This document shows positions 6,519-12,734 of a stretch of 16,658 nucleotides of DNA, piece by piece. Position numbers and translations under genes: made by a program. Positions within the stretch are counted from its first letter, which is position 1. The number at the start of each line of letters is the position of its first letter. The notes under the pieces were generated by a model. The model had not been told where the DNA came from, searched no databases, and saw only the letters and a program-made list of their open reading frames with translations. The DNA comes from CAYGZA01 sp964354135 (GTDB lineage: Bacteria > Planctomycetota > Planctomycetia > Pirellulales > Thermoguttaceae). The stretch lies in NCBI GenBank assembly GCA_964354135.1, contig CAYGZA010000126.1, positions 1 to 16,658 on the forward strand, given 5' to 3'.

Positions 6519-7643
6519 ATGACCAATCGAGAACGGATCTTGGCGATCATGGCCGGCCGGCCGCCGGACCGCATCCCGTGGATTCCCCGGCTGGGAATCT
6601 GGTACGAGGCCGCCCGGCGGGCCGGCACGCTGCCGCCGGAGCATCAGGGCCGGACACTGCGGGAAGTGGAGCGGGACGTATTTGGCGGCACGGCCGCTCG
6701 GGACGGGATCATCTGGCGGACGCAACTCCGGGGTGTCGAGGTCCGCACCCACCGGCCCAACGAGATGGAGACGATCACGGAGTACGTCACTCCGGCCGGC
6801 GCCGTGACCACGCGGCTCCGGGCCACCGAGCACCTGCGGCGCCAAGGCATCCAAGACTCGGAAGTCGGCTTCATGCTCAAGCGGCGGGAAGACTACGCGG
6901 TGGTCGAGCACCTCCTCGAACAGACCGACTACCTGCCGGCTTACGACGAGTACGAGGCCTACGAGCGGGAGGTCGGCGAGGAAGGCTACCCGATGGTCAA
7001 CTGCGGCGACTGCCCGTTTCACCACTGGATGCGGGCCCTGTGCGGCTACGACCAGGCGTACTTCCACCTGAACGACTACGCCAGCGAGGTGGAGCGTCTG
7101 GTCGCGGCGATGACCGACCGGTTCAAGGAGACCGTGTGGCGCCACATGCTCGATTCTCCGGCCAAGCTCGTGATGCACGGCCACCACCTGTCGAGCCAGA
7201 TGACGCCGCCGCCCTTGTTCCGGCAGCACATCCTGCCGTATTACCGGGAACTGACGCCGCTGGCGCGGGCACGGGGCAAAACGGTGGCGATCCACGCCGA
7301 CAACGACACGCGGCTGATCCTGCCGCTCATTAAGGAAGCGGGGATCGGGATGGCCGAGTGTTTTGTGACCAGTCCGATGGTGCGGACGACGCTCGCCGAG
7401 GCCCGGGCGGCTTGGGGAGAGGACGTAATCATCTGGGGCGGCGTCCCTTCGGTGATCCTGGAGGACCCGTACACGGACGAGCAGCTCGAAGAACACATGG
7501 ACCGGCTCTTCCGCACGATCGCTCCCGGCGGGGCGTTCATCCTGGGCATTGCCGACAACGCCATGCCGGGCTCGAAGATCGAGCGGATCCGGCGGATCGC
7601 AAGAATCGTCGCCGAACGGGGCAAATACCCTATCTCCGCGTGA
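6519..7643 (+). CDS. Uroporphyrinogen decarboxylase-like (URO-D superfamily) protein, not HemE
   Basis: This 374-residue TIM-barrel protein of the URO-D superfamily covers heme-pathway decarboxylases and methylcobamide:thiol methyltransferases. It opens with the typical MTNRERILAIMAGRPPDRIPW, and later has HGHHLSSQMTPPPLFRQHILPYYREL (220-245), AIHADNDTRLILPLIKEAGI (257-276), IIWGGVPSVIL (304-314) and a GGAFILG end. The RQAGR substrate motif of true HemE is absent, and so is the HxC zinc ligand set expected in MtaA-type enzymes; the equivalent reads HAD. The start at 6519 has GGAGGAAGGG upstream. Proteins of this sort often go with corrinoid or methyl-transfer metabolism, but no corrinoid protein lies in this window. 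The superfamily is secure; the reaction is unknown. Confidence 0.85.
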   Translation: MTNRERILAIMAGRPPDRIPWIPRLGIWYEAARRAGTLPPEHQGRTLREVERDVFGGTAARDGIIWRTQLRGVEVRTHRPNEMETITEYVTPAGAVTTRLRATEHLRRQGIQDSEVGFMLKRREDYAVVEHLLEQTDYLPAYDEYEAYEREVGEEGYPMVNCGDCPFHHWMRALCGYDQAYFHLNDYASEVERLVAAMTDRFKETVWRHMLDSPAKLVMHGHHLSSQMTPPPLFRQHILPYYRELTPLARARGKTVAIHADNDTRLILPLIKEAGIGMAECFVTSPMVRTTLAEARAAWGEDVIIWGGVPSVILEDPYTDEQLEEHMDRLFRTIAPGGAFILGIADNAMPGSKIERIRRIARIVAERGKYPISA

Positions 7644-7654
7644 GTACCGTTCTG

Positions 7655-7684
7655 AAAGCCCGGGGGTTGCAACCCCTGGGCTTT
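7655..7684. terminator. 30-bp palindrome after the URO-D-like gene
   Basis: AAAGCCCGGGGGTTG (7655-7669) and CAACCCCTGGGCTTT (7670-7684) are inverted copies with one mismatch and no spacer. It starts 11 bp after the URO-D-like stop and ends 34 bp before the next start. It could act as a terminator or mRNA-protecting stem, or be a dispersed palindromic repeat. There is no T-run. Confidence 0.55.
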
Positions 7685-7718
7685 GAGCGCCCGAGCTTTG
7701 AAGCCGGAGGAGGAAGCC

Positions 7719-8444
7719 GTGTATCGCCACTTGAACGCCGAGTACATCGTCTCCACGCTGGCGACGCTGGGCAACCGCATCCGGGAGCGGTTCCCGGACT
7801 CCGGCCTGGGCCGCGTGAGCCAGGAGCTGCTGGAAGTCGCCGGGGGAACGCGGGCGCGGCTCGAGCGGCTGCGGCGGCCGCTTTGGATCGTGAGAATCGG
7901 GGTGCTGGGGGTCATCGTGGCGATCGTCGGCCTCGCGCTGGCGGCGGTCCTCTCGGTTCGGGTTTCGATGCAGGTCCAGGGCATTGCGGAGCTGCTCCAA
8001 GGGCTCGACGCGGCCGTCAACGAGGTGATTCTGCTGTCGATCGCGCTGTTCTTCCTGCTGTCGGTGGAAGGGCGGGTGAAGCGCCGCCAGGCGCTTCACG
8101 CCCTCCACGAGCTGCGAAGCATCGCCCACGTGATCGACATGCACCAACTGACCAAAGACCCGGAGGCCGTGCTGTCGCCCCAGATGTCCACTCCCTCCTC
8201 CCCGCGGCGGACCATGACGCGATTCCAGTTGTCGCGCTATCTCGACTATTGCTCCGAGCTGCTTTCGTCGATCAGCAAGCTGGCGGCGCTCCACGTGCAG
8301 TACCTCAGGGACCCGGTAGTCCTTGGCGCGGTCAACGACGTGGAAAGCCTCACCGACGGCCTTTCGCGCAAGATGTGGCAGAAGATCAACATCCTGGACA
8401 GGGAAGGCGTCAGGGACGCCCAGCGCGGTGAGGACGGGCCGTGA
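7719..8444 (+). CDS. Two-helix membrane protein of unknown function
   Basis: This 241-residue protein has two membrane segments, about 56-80 (WIVRIGVLGVIVAIVGLALAAVLSV without breaks) and 102-116 (VILLSIALFFLLSV). It lies between an N-terminal helical region and a longer, charged C-terminal region. The stretch ELRSIAHVIDMHQLTKDPE (131-149) is unusually specific in look and may be the conserved functional patch. I do not recognise a named domain. The start is GTG at 7719, preceded by GGAGGAGG with a 5-base spacer; the TTG at 7683 lies inside the palindrome and has no ribosome site. It follows the URO-D-like gene by 75 bp on the same strand. A role as a membrane scaffold or signalling protein is only a guess. 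Confidence 0.8.
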   Translation: MYRHLNAEYIVSTLATLGNRIRERFPDSGLGRVSQELLEVAGGTRARLERLRRPLWIVRIGVLGVIVAIVGLALAAVLSVRVSMQVQGIAELLQGLDAAVNEVILLSIALFFLLSVEGRVKRRQALHALHELRSIAHVIDMHQLTKDPEAVLSPQMSTPSSPRRTMTRFQLSRYLDYCSELLSSISKLAALHVQYLRDPVVLGAVNDVESLTDGLSRKMWQKINILDREGVRDAQRGEDGP

Positions 8445-8462
8445 ATGGGCCATTGCCCACCC

Positions 8463-8490
8463 TTGCATTCCGAGTCGGCGCGGGTATTCT
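8463..8490 (+). promoter_or_regulatory. Weak candidate promoter for the zinc-ribbon membrane protein
   Basis: TTGCAT (8463-8468), a 16-bp spacer and TATTCT (8485-8490) sit 45 bp before the ATG at 8536. Three of six and four of six consensus bases match, so this is tentative. It lies in the 91-bp gap after the two-helix membrane protein gene. Confidence 0.25.
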
Positions 8491-8535
8491 GAAAAGGGGG
8501 GGTGCTTCGGGTCAACCAGTCCCTCAGAGGCCGTC

Positions 8536-10362
8536 ATGGCCATTCGTTGTGAGTGCGCGCAGTGCAAGACCGAATTCTGGGCCCCCGACAAGTTCGCAGG
8601 CAGGGCCATTAGCTGCCCGGTCTGCGAAGCCCGCGTTTCGGTTCCCGGAACGGCGCCGGAGTCTGCCGAGCCTGCCGCGCCGGCCCAGCCTCAGCCGTTG
8701 CTGGACATCCTCGACGAAGAGGCCGGGATCCTATCGCAGGGTCCCGGCGCCACGGGTTCGCGGCAGGCGGGATCGCCCCTCCCTCTGGAACATGCTTGGG
8801 CGAGCGACGGCACTTGGCAGGGAATCGGCCGCGGGTCCCGGCGGCGGGCCGAGCTCCCGATTTCGCTTCAGGCCGGAATCGCCGTTTTCACCATCGGCGC
8901 GCTAGTGGTCTACGGCATGACGATCCTGGCAGCGCCGAAATTGGCGGAACTCTTGGGTTACTTGCTCCTGATTGCCGGGATAGCCACGGTGTTGGCCGGA
9001 TGGTGCTGGGAAGCGATGTTCGCCATGCGCGAGAGCACGTCGCAGGGGATCTGGGTCATCGTGAACCCGTTCTACACCATCTATTTCCTCCTAACGCGGT
9101 GGGAGAAGACGTGGAAGCCGTTCGTGACGGTGCTCGTGGGCACGGGGGTCGTGGGCGGCGCGATCTACGCCGTTCAGTACGCGAAGCAGCTCATCGCGGA
9201 GCGGGAAGGCACCGCGACGGCAGCGGGCGGGCCGGAAGTCACGGCCGCCGGGAAGCCAACCCAGAAAGGAGTTCCACCGGGAAGACCGTCTCCGCCTTCC
9301 GTGCGTTCCAAAGCCCCATCAACCGTCCGCGAACCTCAGCAGTCCGAATCGCCCTTAGCGACCCAGCCAAGCCGTCCCATCCAGACGGCAGAGACACGCG
9401 GCACTCCCCTGGGTCCTATCTCTCCTCCCGGCGCGGCGGCATCCCCGGTTGGTCCGGCGGCCGTTCCGGCGCCTTTCCCACAGCCGGAGGTTGACGCCGC
9501 TCTGAGCCCCGTGGAAAGGGCCTACGAAGAGGGCAGCCGCGAGTATGCCGTCAAGGCGGCGGTCGACTTGTTGGCCGGCGACGATGCCAGCCTGCGCTAC
9601 CGGGTGCGGTGGTTCCAGGCCGGCAAGCGCCCGACGATCGGCCTGCGCTGGGGCCTCGGCGTCGAGGCGAGCGATACCGCCGCTCCGCTCCCGAAGGACG
9701 CGGAAAAACTCATCGGGTCGGTGAGTCTTGCGCTGATCAGCGGGCTGGAGAAGCGGACGGCTGCCGGTGCTTTCGGGGAATGGCCCGATTCGGGCGATCC
9801 GCGGTTCCGGCAAGTGGCGATCCTCAAAGGCGGCACGCGGAGCCAGCTCCTCGCCGCGGCGCGGCGCCGCCGCCTCGACATCCTGGCGGTGCTCCAGCTT
9901 ACCCGCCTGTCGTCGGCTACGGGCCAGGTGACCCAAACCCTGGTGCAGGTGCAGATTGTGGATGCCATCGGCGACCAGGCACTCTGGAATTCGCAGGCGT
10001 TCGGAGGGATCGCCTCGGCCCCGCCGGCCCGGCCTGGGGAAGACCCAGCCGGCGCCAGGGCGGCCGAGGTCCTCGCGTACGTCGGCACGTACTGCGAGCT
10101 GCGGCCGATGCCGAGCCTGACGGCCGAACAGGTCCGCAGTCGGCTGGAGCAGATGGAGTCGGAGAAAGCCAGGCCGGAGAACCGCTTGCCGATTCTGGTC
10201 GAGCTCCGCTACTACCAGCTACAACAGCTCGTGCCCGTCGAAGACGTCGCGAAGCGGGTCGATGCCATCCTGGGGACCGGCAGCGGCCGCCTTCTGGCCA
10301 CTGGGCAGCCAGTCCAGCGGCGGGAGACCGTCGAGGCCTGGCTCAAGAAGGCATTTCCATGA
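8536..10362 (+). CDS. Membrane protein with N-terminal zinc ribbon and unknown C-terminal domain
   Basis: This 608-residue protein begins with a zinc-ribbon-like module (C5, C7, C10, C27, C30; CECAQCK ... ISCPVCEA), of the kind common at the N-terminus of planctomycete proteins. An acidic linker follows, then three or four membrane segments: 109-131, 136-163, a semi-hydrophobic 171-188, and 195-215. Residues 223-325 are a Pro/Ser/Ala-rich linker. The C-terminal domain (325-608) contains an alpha/beta-looking stretch, RLDILAVLQLTRLSS and TLVQVQIVDAIGDQALW. This faintly recalls CsgG/LpoB-type accessory proteins, but I cannot support a family. The start at 8536 has AGAGG 5 bases upstream. Its TGA overlaps the ATG of the histidine kinase (ATGA), so the two are probably co-translated and may form a sensor pair. 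Confidence 0.85.
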   Translation: MAIRCECAQCKTEFWAPDKFAGRAISCPVCEARVSVPGTAPESAEPAAPAQPQPLLDILDEEAGILSQGPGATGSRQAGSPLPLEHAWASDGTWQGIGRGSRRRAELPISLQAGIAVFTIGALVVYGMTILAAPKLAELLGYLLLIAGIATVLAGWCWEAMFAMRESTSQGIWVIVNPFYTIYFLLTRWEKTWKPFVTVLVGTGVVGGAIYAVQYAKQLIAEREGTATAAGGPEVTAAGKPTQKGVPPGRPSPPSVRSKAPSTVREPQQSESPLATQPSRPIQTAETRGTPLGPISPPGAAASPVGPAAVPAPFPQPEVDAALSPVERAYEEGSREYAVKAAVDLLAGDDASLRYRVRWFQAGKRPTIGLRWGLGVEASDTAAPLPKDAEKLIGSVSLALISGLEKRTAAGAFGEWPDSGDPRFRQVAILKGGTRSQLLAAARRRRLDILAVLQLTRLSSATGQVTQTLVQVQIVDAIGDQALWNSQAFGGIASAPPARPGEDPAGARAAEVLAYVGTYCELRPMPSLTAEQVRSRLEQMESEKARPENRLPILVELRYYQLQQLVPVEDVAKRVDAILGTGSGRLLATGQPVQRRETVEAWLKKAFP

Positions 10363-11441
10363 AGGCGCTCCTGGTATCCGGCCGTGAGCAGGTCTGCAGG
10401 GCGGTCGTTGCCGCTCTGGAGCGCCGCGCCCATGCCGCGAACGTCTTGAGCGACCCGGCGGCGGCTGCGGTTCTGCTTGCGGCCGAGCAGCACCCGCTGG
10501 TCGTCGTCGATGCCGACTCTTTTGGCGATCAAGCCGCGGGACTGTGCCGCCGGTTGCGGGCCGTGGCGGCGGCCCGTCCGGCGTGGATTCTGGTGCTTGT
10601 CGGGTCCGGCTGGACCGAGCGCTGCCTCGACCTGTTGGCCGCAGGTGCAGACGACCTCCTCGTCGGCCCGCCCGAGCCGCTGCAACTGGAGGCCCGTTTC
10701 GCGGTGGCCGAGCGCCGCGCGGCCGATGGAAACCTGCGGTCCGGCAGCGGTTGGGAGGAGGAGCTGAAGAAGGAGCAGGAATCCCTCCGCCAACTCCTGG
10801 AACTGGCGGAGCGCGACCGGGAACTCGTGGCCTTCGAGATCCACGACGGCTTCGCCCAGTTGCTGGCCGGGGCCCAATGGCATTTCGAGTCGGCCGCGCG
10901 GCTCTATCCGCTCGATCCCGACCAAGGCCGGCAGGCGTTTGAGAAAGGGTGCCGCCTGCTGGGGGAGAGCATCCAGGAATCGCGGCGGCTCATCAGCGGC
11001 CTGCGGCCTCCGGTGCTCGACGCCTTCGGCGTCGTCCCGGCAATCGAGAACCTGATTCTCGAGGGCCGGCGCGCCGGTGGCCCGCAGGTCGAGCTCGCCG
11101 CCGAGGTGAAGTTCGAGCGGCTCGCCCGGCCGTTGGAAAACGCGATCTTTCGCATCGTCCAGGAATCGCTCACCAACGCTGCCCGGCACAGCCGGAGCGA
11201 GAAGGTCCGCGTCGAGCTGACCGACGACGGGCAGATGGTCCATTTGTCGGTGCGGGATTCGGGCGTCGGTTTCGACCCCGACCAGGTTCCCGACGGGCAC
11301 TTCGGCCTGCGGGGCATCCGCGAGCGGGCCAGGCTGCTGGGCGGCCGGGCGGCGGTCGAGAGCCGTCCGGGACAGGGCACCACGATCCGCGTCGAGCTCC
11401 CCCTGCTCTCAAGACCGCCGGACGCTGCCCCCGACCTGTGA
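10359..11441 (+). CDS. Soluble NarL-type histidine kinase with N-terminal degenerate receiver domain
   Basis: This 360-residue cytoplasmic sensor kinase has no membrane segment. Residues 1-125 follow the fold pattern of a response-regulator receiver, with D51 (VVVDAD) at the phospho-acceptor position. However, the acidic pair near the N-terminus is replaced by VSGRE and the conserved Lys-Pro near residue 103 by GPPEP. A coiled linker (132-155) leads to a HisKA_3 dimerisation domain with H162 in FEIHDGFAQ. The HATPase domain shows the N box IVQESLTNAARHS (267-278, N273), the G1 box DSGVGFD (300-306) and FGLRGIRERARLLGG. HisKA_3 kinases normally phosphorylate NarL/LuxR-type regulators, but none lies in this window. 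The 4-bp overlap with the membrane protein upstream suggests that protein is the signal input or partner. Confidence 0.92.
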   Translation: MKALLVSGREQVCRAVVAALERRAHAANVLSDPAAAAVLLAAEQHPLVVVDADSFGDQAAGLCRRLRAVAAARPAWILVLVGSGWTERCLDLLAAGADDLLVGPPEPLQLEARFAVAERRAADGNLRSGSGWEEELKKEQESLRQLLELAERDRELVAFEIHDGFAQLLAGAQWHFESAARLYPLDPDQGRQAFEKGCRLLGESIQESRRLISGLRPPVLDAFGVVPAIENLILEGRRAGGPQVELAAEVKFERLARPLENAIFRIVQESLTNAARHSRSEKVRVELTDDGQMVHLSVRDSGVGFDPDQVPDGHFGLRGIRERARLLGGRAAVESRPGQGTTIRVELPLLSRPPDAAPDL

Positions 11442-11451
11442 TCTCGGCCTT

Positions 11452-11467
11452 CCCGGGCGCTGCCGGG
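11452..11467. terminator. Short GC hairpin between convergent genes
   Basis: CCCGG (11452-11456) and CCGGG (11463-11467) can pair around a 6-base loop in the 31-bp gap between the kinase stop and the permease stop. The position suits a shared terminator, but the stem is short and no T-run follows, so support is weak. Confidence 0.25.
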
Positions 11468-11472
11468 CGCCT

Positions 11473-12438
11473 TCATCCCCCCGGGGCAGCGGCCTCCCGG
11501 GGACCGCAAGCCGGATCGCTTTCCACTCGGGCGCGGGCCAGAACCAGCAGGGCCCCGCCGAACACCACCAGGATTCCGCCGGCAAGCTCCTCGACGCTCA
11601 GTTTCTCGTGGAGAACGAGGACGGCCGCCAGGTAGGTCACAAAGGGGGTCAATAGGGTGATCCCGTTGGCGACCACCGGACCGAGCCGGTGAATGCCGCG
11701 GTAGTAGAGCACGTGCCCGAAGGCGATGCCGATCAGAGCGGAGATCATCAGCAGGCCCCAAAGCCCGGGACTCAGGCCGGCCAGCTTTCCCGCGTCGCCG
11801 ACGGAGAGCATGAGCAGCACCAGGGCCGTGGACGTGTAGATGCTGATCACCCCGAAGCTCTGCCGCGCGGAATAGGCGGCCATGCAGCGGCGGACGCTCA
11901 CCGCGTAGCCTCCCCACGCCGCGGCGGTGGCGATGAGGATGAGCGTGCCCTTCCACGAATGTTCGCCGTCCCCCTGGAACTCGCGGAGAAACATGGCGAG
12001 CACCCCGGCCACGCTGATCGCCGCGCCGATCCAGAATGCCGCCTTCCGCGCCAGAAGGCGCTCTTCGGCCAGCACGAGAAAGCCGAACAGGATCGTGAAC
12101 AGGAACGACAGCCGGATGGCGAATCCGAGGGTGGATGCCTTGACGTAGTAGGGGGCGAGGCCGAAGCACGCCTGGCCGATCGCATTGACGATCGAAGGCA
12201 CCAGGGCGTCGCGCCACACGTTGCGAGCCGGACCGGGGTCGCCGGAGACTTCAGGCCGCTCGTCCAGCAGGAGCAGGAACGGCAGCCAGAACAGGGCCCC
12301 GACCGAGTAGCGCACGCCGTTGACGGTCCAGGCGTCGAGGTACGCGGCGAAGTACTTGAGAAAAATCGGGATGACCCCAAAGCTCACCGTCGCCCCGATC
12401 AGGCAGAGCACGGCGGTCGGTTTCCCGTCCTTGGCCAT
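11473..12438 (-). CDS. EamA/DMT-family permease
   Basis: This 321-residue inner-membrane protein has about ten hydrophobic segments in two homologous EamA halves, roughly 8-152 and 163-302. Each half ends with the family's usual pattern: an acidic/basic turn (AEERLLARKAAFWIGAAIS, 124 onward; HEKLSVEELAGGILVVFGG, 277 onward) followed by the last helix. DMT transporters move small metabolites such as amino acids, nucleotide sugars or drugs; nothing here fixes the substrate. ATG at 12438 is the first reasonable start, with only a weak GGA upstream; the open frame continues 46 codons further up but that part is not hydrophobic and crosses the promoter. It converges on the histidine kinase gene and is divergent from the protease gene. 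Confidence 0.9.
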   Translation of the reverse strand: MAKDGKPTAVLCLIGATVSFGVIPIFLKYFAAYLDAWTVNGVRYSVGALFWLPFLLLLDERPEVSGDPGPARNVWRDALVPSIVNAIGQACFGLAPYYVKASTLGFAIRLSFLFTILFGFLVLAEERLLARKAAFWIGAAISVAGVLAMFLREFQGDGEHSWKGTLILIATAAAWGGYAVSVRRCMAAYSARQSFGVISIYTSTALVLLMLSVGDAGKLAGLSPGLWGLLMISALIGIAFGHVLYYRGIHRLGPVVANGITLLTPFVTYLAAVLVLHEKLSVEELAGGILVVFGGALLVLARARVESDPACGPREAAAPGG

Positions 12439-12482
12439 TGGTCCGGTTTCCAGGGGCCTTCCCAGCAAAGCGCAAACCTTTG

Positions 12483-12510
12483 AGGATACGGCCCCGCGGC
12501 GGGGAGTCAA
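12483..12510 (-). promoter_or_regulatory. Predicted promoter of the EamA permease, with a dyad in the spacer
   Basis: On the minus strand, TTGACT (12510-12505, 5 of 6) is followed by a 16-bp spacer and TATCCT (12488-12483, 4 of 6), 44 bp from the ATG. The spacer holds a perfect dyad, CCCCG-CGG-CGGGG (12492-12504 on the plus strand). The -35 box is identical to that of the aldo/keto reductase promoter. Confidence 0.5.
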
Positions 12511-12553
12511 GGGGCTCGGTTCTTCCTCCGCGGCAGAGCCGGAGCCAAACGCC

Positions 12554-12607
12554 AAACAGATGAAACAGACTTCCAAAGTCTCGAAGACTTCGGAAGCCTT
12601 CGCGGAT
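12554..12607. repeat. Degenerate 9-bp tandem repeats in the permease/protease intergenic region
   Basis: Units in 9-bp register are aaacagatg, aaacagact, tccaaagtc, tcgaagact, tcggaagcc and ttcgcggat. The first two share seven of nine bases and the next three share a TC-AAG-like pattern. AAGTC/GACTT (12576-12590) can also form a short hairpin. The tract lies in the 296-bp gap between two divergent genes and is clearly less GC-rich than its surroundings. Peptides read through it (KQTSKVSKTSE) are spurious. Confidence 0.5.
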
Positions 12608-12642
12608 TCCCCGCCCCATTCGCCCTCCCCGGCCCCCGGATC

Positions 12643-12671
12643 TTGTTCCAGGTAGGCGGCTCAATCATACT
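12643..12671 (+). promoter_or_regulatory. Weak candidate promoter of the protease gene
   Basis: TTGTTC (12643-12648), a 17-bp spacer and CATACT (12666-12671) lie 63 bp before the GTG start. Three of six and four of six bases match consensus. Spacing and place fit, but the match is modest. Confidence 0.3.
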
Positions 12672-12734
12672 ACAGGCTACCCCGGGGCGGCCCGAAGGCG
12701 GCCGTTCCCGCCGATCCCCCCGGAGACCTGCCAA

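Noticed and set aside
6366..8609. Long minus-strand open frame continuing upstream of the aldo/keto reductase start for over 700 codons
   Set aside because: It lies antisense to the URO-D-like and two-helix membrane protein genes, its translation is rich in Arg, His, Pro and Asp without motifs, and the GTG at 6365 has a strong ribosome site followed by a Tat signal. It is a by-product of GC-rich codon use.
11689..12483. Plus-strand open frame of 264 codons opposite the EamA permease
   Set aside because: Composition is highly charged and motif-free, while the minus strand gives a ten-helix permease with a promoter.
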